Source: Peribacillus acanthi
GTDB lineage: Bacteria; Bacillota; Bacilli; Bacillales; DSM-1321
Assembly: GCF_003073175.1 (NCBI RefSeq)
Contig: NZ_QBBX01000021.1
Span: 1-42,172 of the forward strand
Length of the DNA: 42,172 bases
Reading direction: 5' to 3'
The position numbers were made by a program, and so were the translations under genes. This document shows positions 1 to 8,051 of this stretch, piece after piece (within the stretch, counting starts at the first letter, position 1; the number at the start of each line of letters is the position of its first letter). The notes under the pieces are model-generated. The model worked only from the letters and a program-made list of their open reading frames with translations. It was not told the DNA's origin and ran no database searches.

Positions 1-84
1 GTTGATTTTTTACATTTTGCACTCCAAAAGAGAACCCGTTAAACAAAAATGGTGGAGGTCTCTATTTGAATAGATCATTCTCTT

Positions 85-1014
85 TTATAAAATTTCCTTA
101 AACATCTTAGCTTGTTGATCCAATTGGATTGCAGCACTGCCAATCTCTTTAAATGCCACAACAGCCTGTTCATTAAGAACTTGATTACTGGAAATACCGG
201 TTTGAGAACGCATAGTTACTTCGTTTATTTTATTGATTTCTCCTGTAATCCCCTCAATATGTGAATTGACCTCTTGGATGGAATCTTGAACACGTGTTGC
301 CAGTTTTCTAACTTCTCCAGCTACAACATTAAAGCCTCGGCCATGTTCTCCAGCACGCGCTGCCTCAATCGCAGCATTCAAAGCCAATAAATTCGTTTGA
401 GCCGCAATTTCTCGAATGGTCTTCACAATATTTCCGATTGATTGTGCTTGGGATTTAAGAGAATCAAGAATTTCCAAATTTTCTTTGTATTGAGAAACCA
501 ACTCTCCAGTTGCTTGAGCTACTTCTTCACTCCTCTTAATTCCCATATTCGCTCTTGCACTCAAATCCTCTGACATTTGTTGCAAACGAGATGCGACTTG
601 TACTGTATTATTTTCCCTCTCTGTAATATCAGTTGCTATTTTGACAACCCCCACTATATTCTCATTTTTATCATAAATAGGAGTATATGTGGCTTCTAAC
701 CAGAGTAGCTTGCCTTGCTTAGTCACACGCTGGATTTTTTCTTGAAAACTCTTGCCAGTACGTAAATTTCTCCACAATTCCTGATACTCGTAACTGTCTG
801 CAAAATCATCCGTACAAAATTGTTTATGTAACATACCAGGCATTTCTTGCACTCTATATCCCATAGTCTTTGCAAAGTTTTCATTCACCCAAAGCACTTT
901 TCCTTGTGGATCAAATTCAATCATCGCAAGTGACCTTTCAATTGCCGCTAGCACAGAACCATCTTCAAACACTTGCGAACTTTTCATTACCCCAGTTTCA
1001 ATCATGATTTTCAT
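85..1014 (-). CDS. Soluble PAS-domain methyl-accepting chemotaxis protein
   Basis: Cytoplasmic chemoreceptor-type signal transducer of about 309 aa with no membrane segment. A PAS domain (about residues 20-130) carries the features [14 protein letters not shown] and [12 protein letters not shown], which suggest a flavin or heme redox/small-molecule sensor. A short MCP signalling domain follows (about 145-305), with the conserved hairpin tip [20 protein letters not shown] that contacts CheW and CheA. The signalling domain is shorter than in transmembrane receptors, as is usual for cytosolic ones. The start at 1014 is preferred over an ATG at 1038 because AAAGGGG lies 6 nt before it and the upstream ATGs have no ribosome site. 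The domain call is firm; the ligand is unknown. Confidence 0.88.
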   Translation of the reverse strand: MKIMIETGVMKSSQVFEDGSVLAAIERSLAMIEFDPQGKVLWVNENFAKTMGYRVQEMPGMLHKQFCTDDFADSYEYQELWRNLRTGKSFQEKIQRVTKQGKLLWLEATYTPIYDKNENIVGVVKIATDITERENNTVQVASRLQQMSEDLSARANMGIKRSEEVAQATGELVSQYKENLEILDSLKSQAQSIGNIVKTIREIAAQTNLLALNAAIEAARAGEHGRGFNVVAGEVRKLATRVQDSIQEVNSHIEGITGEINKINEVTMRSQTGISSNQVLNEQAVVAFKEIGSAAIQLDQQAKMFKEIL

Positions 1015-1404
1015 GTTCTTCCCCTTTAATTTCATCATTATTAGATAACTTGGCTAGCGTCAGGCTAAAAAAGGGTCTCTATGTCGACTTATTTCTTCGC
1101 TACCAAGTAATACGTAAAGTATAAAAATACACAAATATATTTTTAATATTTGTAAAAATATTGTATAACTATTGTACTAGTGATAAAACTATTTTACAAA
1201 TATTAAGTCTTTTCATTAGGGGAAGAATATTGTTTCCCTTCTTTAAAGAAAGGAATTTTTCTGAAAATGAAAGTGTTTTATTTCGACTTTAAGTTCTTGC
1301 GAGTCACACCTACCACTCCAGACAGTTTTCTTTAGCCAAACTCTTGCTAACAAAAAAACCGTTACTAAAGAAAATAGAACGCTTTATGATAATCATCCCT
1401 ATAT
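1015..1404. other. Intergenic leader with an imperfect hairpin
   Basis: AT-rich 390-bp gap. Read on the minus strand, the leader of the chemoreceptor gene can fold CTTGGTAGCG (1098-1107) onto CGCTAGCCAAG (1049-1059), with one bulged base. A second inverted repeat, TTTTCTTTAG/CTAAAGAAAA (1327-1336 and 1363-1372), lies after the GNAT gene. Neither matches a riboswitch class I recognise. No further gene is seen. Confidence 0.4.
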
Positions 1405-1863
1405 TTATAAGTCTAAAGTCATGAACACACTGTTTAGATCCTCTTTGTAGTCTGAAAATGGTGGACAATAGTGAAATCCAAAGCTTTCATATAATTTTCT
1501 AGCCGGCTCAAATGCTTCCATAGATCCTGTTTCAAGACTGAGGCTGGTATACCCCCTTCTTTTAGATTCTTTGATAATATGCTGGAGCATTTTTCTAGCC
1601 ACACCTTTTCTTTGGTGTGAGGATGAAGTGCGCATGGATTTTACTTCTCCATGTTGTTCATTCAGTTCCTTTAATGCTCCACATCCAAGTAACTCCTCAT
1701 TCTCCCACGCACTCCAAAAAGTGATATCAGGTTTCTTTAAACCCTCTAGATTGAGTGCGTGAATACTTTCTGGTGGAGAATTTTGTGCCATTCCCTGAAG
1801 ATGTTCCCCAATCAATTGAAGCACTTTTTCTCCTGTTAAATTGTCTATTTTTATCTCCAACAT
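1405..1863 (-). CDS. GNAT-family N-acetyltransferase (YsnE-like)
   Basis: Acetyl-CoA-dependent acyltransferase of 152 aa, close in size to Bacillus subtilis YsnE. The acetyl-CoA-binding motif A is visible as MRTSSSHQRKGVARKMLQHI (Q/R-x-x-G-x-G/A), followed by the typical motif B region with LYESFGFHYC near the C-terminus. The substrate cannot be told from sequence. The ATG at 1863 is chosen because GGGGGAG lies just 3 nt upstream; an in-frame TTG further up would overlap that ribosome site. It lies 35 nt after the threonine aldolase gene on the same strand with no terminator between, so the two are probably co-transcribed. Confidence 0.85.
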   Translation of the reverse strand: MLEIKIDNLTGEKVLQLIGEHLQGMAQNSPPESIHALNLEGLKKPDITFWSAWENEELLGCGALKELNEQHGEVKSMRTSSSHQRKGVARKMLQHIIKESKRRGYTSLSLETGSMEAFEPARKLYESFGFHYCPPFSDYKEDLNSVFMTLDL

Positions 1864-1898
1864 GCTCTCCCCCAACTATCGCTTTCATGAAAACTTCA

Positions 1899-2921
1899 CT
1901 AACGTAAAATAGCAGAAATTCCTTTTAATCCTTTGTCTATATCTTCCTTTGTTACATCGTAATGTGTTACAAACCGGACTAATCCATTGCCAAACCCATT
2001 TGCTAATATCCCTTGGTCCTTCAATCGCACGCTAAATTCATCGGCAGATAATCCCGTTTTGCTGACATCCACCACGACTATGTTGGTGTCAATTTGATTG
2101 GCTACTGAGAGCTTGGAAATAGACCCTATCCCTTCAGCCAACTGACGGGCATGTTCATGGTCAAGATAAAGCCTTTCGGGCATTTGGGTTAGAGCAATTA
2201 TGCCGGGTGCTGCGATAATTCCTGCCTGACGTAGGCCACCCCCAACTCGCTTCCTCCATTTGCGCGCTTTCTTAATAAATTCACTACTTCCTGCCAATAA
2301 GGAGCCCACTGGTGCGCCAAGGCCCTTAGATAAACAAATTTGAACCGTATCACATTGGCGAGTTAATTCACTAACTGGAAGACCAAGTGCAGTGGCTGCA
2401 TTAAAAAGACGTGCTCCATCAATATGTACAGGTACACCATACTTTTTTCCAATAGAATAAATTTCACTCATGGTTGATACAGGAATAACTGCACCTCCTG
2501 CCCTGTTATGTGTATTTTCCATAAGGATCAAACCCGTTTCTGGATAGTGTTGATCTTCAGGTCTAATAGCGGCTTCCACTGCATGTGCAGACATTGCTCC
2601 CCTTACACCACGAATGGTTCTAGTTTGAACTCCAGCAAGTGCTGATGCGGCTCCGGACTCGTAATAAAAAATATGAGACTCCTCTTCTAGTAGTACTTCA
2701 TTACCAGGTCTACAATGAACCAAAATAGCGATTTGATTTCCTTGTGTCCCGCTTGTCACAAATAAAGCATCTTCCTTGCCTAAAATTTCGGCAGCTGCTT
2801 CTTCCAGCCTTTTGACAGATGGATCTTCTCCATACACATCATCCCCAACCTCAGCTGAATATGCAGCTTTTCTCATTTCTTCGGTTGGTTTTGTGACCGT
2901 ATCACTTCTAAAATCTATCAT
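1899..2921 (-). CDS. ltaE: Low-specificity L-threonine aldolase
   Basis: PLP-dependent fold-type I enzyme of 340 aa that cleaves L-threonine or L-allo-threonine to glycine and acetaldehyde in the cytoplasm. The N-terminus MIDFRSDTVTKPTEEM is the family signature. Conserved PLP residues are visible: His83 in EESHIFYYE, Asp168 and Arg171 in HIDGARLFNA, and Lys199 in CLSKGLGAPVG, which forms the internal aldimine. Length is normal for the family. The ATG is preceded by GGAAG about 10 nt upstream. First gene of a probable two-gene unit with the downstream GNAT gene. Very secure as a threonine aldolase; exact stereospecificity is not visible. Confidence 0.95.
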   Translation of the reverse strand: MIDFRSDTVTKPTEEMRKAAYSAEVGDDVYGEDPSVKRLEEAAAEILGKEDALFVTSGTQGNQIAILVHCRPGNEVLLEEESHIFYYESGAASALAGVQTRTIRGVRGAMSAHAVEAAIRPEDQHYPETGLILMENTHNRAGGAVIPVSTMSEIYSIGKKYGVPVHIDGARLFNAATALGLPVSELTRQCDTVQICLSKGLGAPVGSLLAGSSEFIKKARKWRKRVGGGLRQAGIIAAPGIIALTQMPERLYLDHEHARQLAEGIGSISKLSVANQIDTNIVVVDVSKTGLSADEFSVRLKDQGILANGFGNGLVRFVTHYDVTKEDIDKGLKGISAILR

Positions 2922-3068
2922 GGTAGTTTATCTTCCTTTCTTGAGTTAAAATCTTATTTTTTATTTTACCTCACTGCCATTTCTAATTATAGAAAAATGA
3001 GGAAGCTATTAAAATAAATGGTTTCTCCTTTTGATCTTCCATACCATCCTCGTGAGAACTTCAGCCCA

Positions 3069-3101
3069 TAAAAAAATACCCATCGATTTCACAATGAGTA
3101 T
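3069..3101 (-). terminator. Rho-independent terminator of pssA
   Basis: On the minus strand ATACTCAT pairs with ATGGGTAT (one G-U pair) around a 10-nt loop, followed by seven T residues, immediately downstream of pssA. Confidence 0.7.
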
Positions 3102-3108
3102 CAAACAA

Positions 3109-3804
3109 TCAATCCATATTCTTTTTATTTTTCCCCTTAATGAAAACATACGTTACATACGCGATGTAAAGTGGTGTCGCAATATAAATCAGGTATGGAA
3201 ATTGTCCATATGTCCCTCGGTAAATCAAATATAATAGACTGCCTAAAAACAGCGTCACAATTGTTCCATATTTTGGAAGTGGAATTTCCTTTAAGCTTGG
3301 TATTCTGATTCGGCTTACCATTAAAAAGGATAATCCCGTAAACACAACGGTTGTTACAATATTAGGAATCCGATCGCCAAATAAAGTAAGGAGTGCTAAT
3401 ATCCCTCCGGCTGCCGTAATGGGAACTCCAATAAAATAGTTCATGTTCGATTTATTCGTACTGATATTAAACCTTGCTAATCGATAAGCTCCAAACAGTG
3501 GGAACAAACCAGCTACGATTAATCCCAATAATCCAAATTGGAAGAAATATGTATAGTACACTAAAAACGAAGGCGCGACACCAAATGTAACGATATCAGC
3601 TAGTGAATCTAATTCTTTTCCCAATTCACTGTCTGCTTTTAACATTCGGGCTAATCGACCGTCCATGCTATCCAGCATCATTCCAATTAATATCAAAATG
3701 GCAGCATTTTTATACTGCCCACTAGCCGCAAAGCCAATTGACAAGAAACCACAGAATAGATTTCCTAAAGTAAACATATTGGGAATGCTTTTCGTAAAAC
3801 GCAC
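3109..3804 (-). CDS. pssA: CDP-diacylglycerol--serine O-phosphatidyltransferase
   Basis: Integral membrane enzyme of 231 aa that makes phosphatidylserine from CDP-diacylglycerol and serine, the precursor of phosphatidylethanolamine. The CDP-alcohol phosphatidyltransferase motif D-G-x2-A-R-x8-G-x3-D-x3-D is complete: DG-RL-AR-MLKADSEL-G-KEL-D-SLA-D near residues 48-70. About six hydrophobic segments follow. The N-terminus (RFTKSIPNMFTLGNLFCGF) is typical of the class II serine enzyme of Bacillus. Translation probably begins at GTG with AGTGGTG upstream. No decarboxylase (psd) gene is next to it here, unlike the B. subtilis pssA-ybfM-psd arrangement. Confidence 0.94.
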   Translation of the reverse strand: MRFTKSIPNMFTLGNLFCGFLSIGFAASGQYKNAAILILIGMMLDSMDGRLARMLKADSELGKELDSLADIVTFGVAPSFLVYYTYFFQFGLLGLIVAGLFPLFGAYRLARFNISTNKSNMNYFIGVPITAAGGILALLTLFGDRIPNIVTTVVFTGLSFLMVSRIRIPSLKEIPLPKYGTIVTLFLGSLLYLIYRGTYGQFPYLIYIATPLYIAYVTYVFIKGKNKKNMD

Positions 3805-3944
3805 TTGCTGTCACCACTCTCTATCCTTATATCATTGACAAAATCCTATCTTGGACTTATTTACTTTTATTATAACATTTAAACCATTTATTTGTAGTCC
3901 ATACTAAATAATACAAATCTTAACCTTCTACTGGAGTGAAAAAA

Positions 3945-4565
3945 TTGAAAACAAATAGAGTATGGATTCATCTACTACTGTTTATTGTAGTATTAATAGT
4001 CTTAATATGGTCACTCATTCAACCAAACGGATATTTAATTTGGTCTGCTGAAGCCATCCCTGCACTCGTAATGCTAGCCATTGCCATCTTTTCATATAAA
4101 AGCTTCCGACTAACCACCCTGTCTTACCTTATTATTGCAATCCTTTCAATAACTATGTTCATCGGGGCCCATTATACATATTCAAAAGTCCCTCTTTTCA
4201 ATTGGATCAAAGATTATTTTGAACTAGAAAGGAACCATTATGATCGGTTTGGGCATTTTATTAAAGGATTATCTGCCATCATCATTCGGGAAATTGTCAT
4301 CAGAGCAACCCCCATTTTAAGAGGAAAATGGTTAATCACATTCATTTTAAGTATATCTCTATCCATTAGTGCCATATACGAAATCATTGAATGGCTGGCT
4401 GCAGTAATTTCAAAAGGTAGCAAGGTTTCCCACCAATTCTTAGGTTCTCAAGGAGACAAATGGGATGCACAGTGGGATATGACTTTAACCTTCGTTGGAT
4501 CAATTATAGCACTCATAGTTTTAACTAAAATTCACGATAAGCTGTTAAAAAAAGAGAATTTCTAA
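3945..4565 (+). CDS. DUF2238-family (YjdF-like) membrane protein
   Basis: Polytopic membrane protein of about 206 aa with six predicted hydrophobic helices. The central polar stretch NHYDRFGHFIKGLSAIIIRE and the later IYEIIEWLAA and GSQGDKWDAQWDM are the conserved segments of the DUF2238/YjdF inner-membrane family. Biochemical role unknown. The start is placed at TTG 3945 because GGAGTG lies 6 nt upstream; the in-frame GTG at 3936 would overlap that ribosome site. Monocistronic, with its own strong terminator. Family assignment is by recalled motifs, so moderately sure. Confidence 0.8.
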   Translation: MKTNRVWIHLLLFIVVLIVLIWSLIQPNGYLIWSAEAIPALVMLAIAIFSYKSFRLTTLSYLIIAILSITMFIGAHYTYSKVPLFNWIKDYFELERNHYDRFGHFIKGLSAIIIREIVIRATPILRGKWLITFILSISLSISAIYEIIEWLAAVISKGSKVSHQFLGSQGDKWDAQWDMTLTFVGSIIALIVLTKIHDKLLKKENF

Positions 4566-4568
4566 AAC

Positions 4569-4603
4569 AAAATCCTCGGAAGTTATTCGAGGATTTTCTT
4601 TTT
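4569..4603 (+). terminator. Rho-independent terminator
   Basis: Perfect 10-bp stem AAAATCCTCG/CGAGGATTTT with a 9-nt loop and a following T-rich tract, directly after the YjdF-like gene. It can also work on the opposite strand for the convergent gene. Confidence 0.9.
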
Positions 4604-4645
4604 CAACCCTTCCTATCCTATCTACGCATGAAAATGGAAAGAGTT

Positions 4646-5452
4646 TCAATTATTTACTTTATAACAATCGATATATTCACTTGCTTTTATTAAAAATAAT
4701 TCCTTATACTCCTGAATTGAATTTCGTTTCACATAATCTCTTACTAAATTATATGCAAAAGCATAGCCCGCAAGATATGGAATGCCATTCGCTGGATCGC
4801 CAAAACGTAAGGCGAATCCATTTTCATCGGCAAAATGAAGTTGATTTTTTGCTCTGTTCCAATAGTTGGACTCTATTTCTTTTGTGAATTCATCCTTCCA
4901 CCATCGTTTATCTTCGTATAGAGAAAGACTAAAGTATTCTGCAGTCCCCTCCATCTTATACCAATCTTGTAATGTAAAAGTATCAAGTGTGAGTTGGTAA
5001 ATAGGATTCTGCGGACTGGCATGATGCGCTTCGTGGGCAATCATATATTGTAAAAAGACAGCATCTGGTTTAGGTGGGACAGCTAGAATAATCGTATTAG
5101 GGCCATTGGTAAATCCGTTCGTCCAGATGGCGCGGTCTAGGTTTCTAAACCATGGAAAGGCAATCGCCGGTACGACCATAATATTTAGAGGTCCAAGCTC
5201 CAAGTGTTCTTTTACCTTCAAAATCGCTTCTTCAATCAAGTCATGTACCCATTTTTCATCCCATTCATAGGATTGAAGTTCTTCTTCTTTCATTTCTTGG
5301 AATTTTAACAATCCAAACCTTTGAGCAATATGCCTCCAGTCTTGCATCCATGAATCTTTCCCCACTAACGGGCTTAATTGTTTTTTCAAATATGTATCGT
5401 AATCACTTTTATTGTCTAGAATTGCTTGAGGGGTAATTTGGTTGATTATCAT
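4646..5452 (-). CDS. DUF2268-family putative Zn-dependent protease (YjaZ-like)
   Basis: Soluble protein of 268 aa. The family is defined by a C-terminal metallopeptidase-like domain, and the metal-binding HExxH motif is present as MIAHEAHHASPQNP near residue 140, followed by EGTAEYFSLSLY, where the Glu is a plausible third ligand. This matches the DUF2268 proteins of Bacillus such as YjaZ. No signal peptide or transmembrane segment is seen, so it is likely cytoplasmic. Substrate unknown. The start is supported by AAGGGAG 8 nt upstream of ATG. Convergent with the preceding gene; it shares the terminator region at 4569-4603. Confidence 0.8.
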   Translation of the reverse strand: MIINQITPQAILDNKSDYDTYLKKQLSPLVGKDSWMQDWRHIAQRFGLLKFQEMKEEELQSYEWDEKWVHDLIEEAILKVKEHLELGPLNIMVVPAIAFPWFRNLDRAIWTNGFTNGPNTIILAVPPKPDAVFLQYMIAHEAHHASPQNPIYQLTLDTFTLQDWYKMEGTAEYFSLSLYEDKRWWKDEFTKEIESNYWNRAKNQLHFADENGFALRFGDPANGIPYLAGYAFAYNLVRDYVKRNSIQEYKELFLIKASEYIDCYKVNN

Positions 5453-5539
5453 GTATGTATCTCCCTTACATTTTTATAGAATTATATCATGCATATTGGG
5501 GAATTTTAGTAATAATCGTGAAAGAAGGAGTCGTTAATT

Positions 5540-5743
5540 TTGAACCTAGCAAGCAATATGGAATTTGAAATGAAAAGTAGTTTCTTGCCAAACCTAAGTA
5601 ATTCGAACACCCTAAAGATACTTGACGTATCTCAAGGTAGTGTCATCATCAAAATGAACAATTCTAACTATAGAGGCGTATTTCCAATCGACAACTTTCA
5701 ATATTGGATTAAAAAAGGACAATTGATTAATATTCCACATTAA
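5540..5743 (+). CDS. Small protein of unknown function
   Basis: Predicted 67-aa soluble protein that starts at TTG with AAGGAG 9 nt upstream; an internal ATG at 5558 is an alternative. The sequence is polar, with a region rich in beta-strand residues (ILDVSQGSVIIKMNN), then a short basic stretch (WIKKGQ). I do not recognise a family. Its own terminator and clear ribosome site support it as a real gene, divergent from the DUF2268 gene by 87 bp. Confidence 0.65.
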   Translation: MNLASNMEFEMKSSFLPNLSNSNTLKILDVSQGSVIIKMNNSNYRGVFPIDNFQYWIKKGQLINIPH

Positions 5744-5771
5744 ACTTTACCGATGAACTAGCTAATAAATT

Positions 5772-5802
5772 GGCGCTATACCACTAAGGGATAGCGCCTT
5801 TT
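5772..5802 (+). terminator. Rho-independent terminator
   Basis: Stem GGCGCTAT/ATAGCGCC (8 bp) with an 11-nt loop and TTTT, 28 nt after the small plus-strand gene. Confidence 0.85.
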
Positions 5803-5876
5803 AAACTATTATGAAAAACCTAAGTTAAGATTCTAATCAAACAGAATTAAACAAAAATCAAAATAAAATACCGATC

Positions 5877-7265
5877 TTATAGCAATTTTGTAGTCTCTAT
5901 AGGTAAAGTAATAGAAATGGTAGTCCCTTCATTCATCGTACTTGAAATATCCATCTTCCCACCGTGTGAATCAATAATCTTTAAGGTTGTCATCATTCCA
6001 AGACCAGTCCCCTTTTCTTTCGTTGTATAAAAAGGCGATCCTATTTTCTCTAAAAGTTCCTGCGGAATTCCACAACCTTGATCAATTACTTGGATAAAGA
6101 TGTCATTAGCACCTTTTTGCAAACAAGAGACTGAAATCACACCACCATCTGGCATAGCTTCAATGGAATTTTTGAGAAGATTGATGAAAACCTGTTTCAA
6201 CTGACTGGCATTGCATAAAATATCTGGAAGTTCAGCTAGGTTCAACTTAAATTCGACGTTATTGATTAATGCTTGAGAACTCAGTAATATAGCTACGTCT
6301 GTAATAATTCTATTAATACTTTGGTATTTGTATTGTTCAGCTTGTGGTTTGGCTAAGATTAATAGCTCACTTGTAATAGACTCAATTCTCGTAATTTCAT
6401 CCGCCATAATACTTAAATATTGACTGTTTATTTCTTCAGTCGATCGTATCAGCTGTAAGAACCCTTTAATAGAAGTCAATGGATTTCTGATTTCATGGGC
6501 TATCGATGCAGCCAATTGGCCAACAACAGTTAGCTTTTCGGACTCCAATAGCAAACTATTGGTATAGTTTTCTTTCGTAATATCTTTCACAATAGCAAAT
6601 ACACCAACGATTCGATTATTTACGATAATTGGCATATTCGTTGCCTTTAAATCAATGACTCGACCATTTTTATGAATCGCTTTCGTTTCATAGTTTTGAG
6701 TTTCTCCATTTGCAGCCTTCGAAAAGAAATTCATTGTGTTTTCAATTTCATTTTTAGGTATTAAAGGTACGTATGACATCGATAAAAACTCATCTTCACT
6801 GTATCCTAAAAGTTCTTCCATTGAAGGATTAACACTCATGTAATTACCTTCTAAATCTAATGAACATACACCATATGGATTGTTCTCGAATAGGGATTCA
6901 TAGTGTTGTTCACGCTGATTGGCTATTTCCCTCTTTTCTGTTATGTCCTGAAAATAGACTGAAAGTCCATTGGGAGATGGATAGGCCCTAACATCAAACC
7001 ATGTTTTTAATGGTGGATAATAGGCATCGAAGTTAACGGGAATCTGCTCATTGACTGCTTTTTGATAAAATGAATAAAAAGGCAAGTTTACAGCTTCAGG
7101 AAACTCCTCCCAAATATTTTTCCCAATTAATTGGGCACTATTACGACACAATAACTTAATGGCTTGTTGATTCACATAGGTAAAATTCCATTCATGATCC
7201 AGCGCAAAAACCGCATCTGTAATCCTATCCAAAATTTCAAAACCATTTATTTTTGGTATATTCAT
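5877..7265 (-). CDS. PAS-PAS sensor histidine kinase (sporulation-kinase type)
   Basis: Soluble 462-aa histidine kinase. Two PAS domains lie at about residues 8-110 and 122-232, each ending in the typical DIT-x-E/K-x-E/N segment. The HisKA dimerisation helix carries the phospho-acceptor His257 in AASIAHEIRNPLTSIKGF. The HATPase domain shows the N box (INLLKNSIEAMPDGG), G1 box (DQGCGIPQ) and G2 box (GTGLGM). No membrane segment and no adjacent response regulator: this orphan architecture is that of KinA/KinE-like kinases feeding the Spo0 phosphorelay, though that role is inferred. AAGAGGT precedes the ATG. Confidence 0.9.
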   Translation of the reverse strand: MNIPKINGFEILDRITDAVFALDHEWNFTYVNQQAIKLLCRNSAQLIGKNIWEEFPEAVNLPFYSFYQKAVNEQIPVNFDAYYPPLKTWFDVRAYPSPNGLSVYFQDITEKREIANQREQHYESLFENNPYGVCSLDLEGNYMSVNPSMEELLGYSEDEFLSMSYVPLIPKNEIENTMNFFSKAANGETQNYETKAIHKNGRVIDLKATNMPIIVNNRIVGVFAIVKDITKENYTNSLLLESEKLTVVGQLAASIAHEIRNPLTSIKGFLQLIRSTEEINSQYLSIMADEITRIESITSELLILAKPQAEQYKYQSINRIITDVAILLSSQALINNVEFKLNLAELPDILCNASQLKQVFINLLKNSIEAMPDGGVISVSCLQKGANDIFIQVIDQGCGIPQELLEKIGSPFYTTKEKGTGLGMMTTLKIIDSHGGKMDISSTMNEGTTISITLPIETTKLL

Positions 7266-7368
7266 GTTTACCTCTTAACTGGTATTCATCTCCACCATTT
7301 TTTTGTATCCTATTATTTCTTCATCAAAGGTGTGAATTCCTACCTTCTATTGTAAAAATCATGTAAAT

Positions 7369-7467
7369 TCAGATAACATTATTGTTTTGACCAAATTGAT
7401 TTTCCACTATTTGATTTATTTGAAAGTCAGGGTAGACTTCTTTAATTCGATTGATATATGTCTGCAT
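7369..7467 (-). pseudogene. N-terminal remnant of a phosphotransferase (APH)-family gene
   Basis: A 32-codon reading frame with a good ribosome site (AAGGAG, 8 nt spacing) on the minus strand. The peptide MQTYINRIKEVYPDFQINQI followed by VENQFGQNN resembles the N-terminus of Bacillus aminoglycoside-phosphotransferase-family kinases, in which a GQNND/GWDND motif is followed by VLIVN and FRFPR. Here the frame stops right after GQNNNVI and the rest of the kinase is absent. It may still be translated as a short peptide. The family resemblance is from memory and the match is short. Confidence 0.4.
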
Positions 7468-7590
7468 ATAAAAATGACTCCTTATGATTTCGTAATTCAA
7501 TCAATTGCGAAGGAATTATTTGGAAAATGGTAGTCGTTAATCCACATAAATCATTTTTGTCTGGAGAAACTATATTTGGAGGTGAATGTA

Positions 7591-7722
7591 GTGAGTAAAA
7601 ATGCTGGAAGAGGTCAAAAAGCTCCAAGTGTAAATCCACAAGGAGTGGGCAAAGACGTGGAATTTGCAGTGGAACCGAAGAGCAAGCTTGAGAACATCGC
7701 GAAAAAAAAGAATACAAAATAG
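7591..7722 (+). CDS. sspL: Minor small acid-soluble spore protein SspL
   Basis: A 43-aa hydrophilic protein. The core VNPQG followed by an acidic stretch and EPKSKLENIAKKKNTK aligns with B. subtilis SspL (GVTPQG, then PKTELEERAKKSNTK). SspL is a minor SASP made in the forespore under SigG. The start is GTG with an excellent GGAGGTG 6 nt upstream, and a strong terminator follows at once, so the gene is monocistronic. Its length equals that of known SspL proteins. I could not identify the SigG promoter with confidence. Confidence 0.85.
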   Translation: MSKNAGRGQKAPSVNPQGVGKDVEFAVEPKSKLENIAKKKNTK

Positions 7723-7730
7723 AAAAGAAT

Positions 7731-7766
7731 AGAAGCTGGAATCGAATAAATTCCAGCTTCTTTATT
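7731..7766 (+). terminator. Rho-independent terminator of sspL
   Basis: Perfect 12-bp stem AGAAGCTGGAAT/ATTCCAGCTTCT with an 8-nt loop, followed by T-rich sequence, 8 nt after the sspL stop codon. Confidence 0.92.
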
Positions 7767-7789
7767 TAAGTCAAGGTTTCACAGACTTT

Positions 7790-7881
7790 TTACCGAATTA
7801 AGCAGATTTATTACCAAATCAAGTTATTTTATTACCAAAACAAGCGCATTTTTTACCGAAACTGCCCAGGATTTTACCAAA
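7790..7881 (+). repeat. 21-bp periodic TTACCGAA array, copy 1 (five units)
   Basis: The octamer TTACCGAA or TTACCAAA starts at 7790, 7811, 7832, 7853 and 7874: five units at exactly 21-bp steps. Each is preceded by a T-rich stretch and separated by about 10 variable bases. The same arrangement recurs at 14387 and 20910. It lies in the convergent gap between sspL and the germination operon. Role unknown. Confidence 0.9.
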
Positions 7882-7895
7882 TGCTTAATACTATC

Positions 7896-7938
7896 AACAC
7901 ATAACGCGGCACAAAATGAGCGTGCCGCGTTATGTGTT
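7896..7938. other. Perfect 17-bp hairpin after the repeat array
   Basis: AACACATAACGCGGCAC (7896-7912) is the exact reverse complement of 7922-7938, with a 9-nt loop. Neither side has a T run. It may act as a terminator or 3' stabiliser for the gerC transcript, which ends 114 nt away, or belong to the adjacent array. Confidence 0.75.
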
Positions 7939-8051
7939 ATATTACTTCAAATTGTTAAGCTTCAATCGAAAGATACAAAATTGCAATTAAGTCATAATAA
8001 TTCAGTCTATTACCCATTACCATCCACCAAACCGGCCATTAATCTACCCTT

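Noticed and set aside
7442-7717. Minus-strand frame opposite sspL
   Set aside because: It is the complement of the SspL gene and carries no translation signal.
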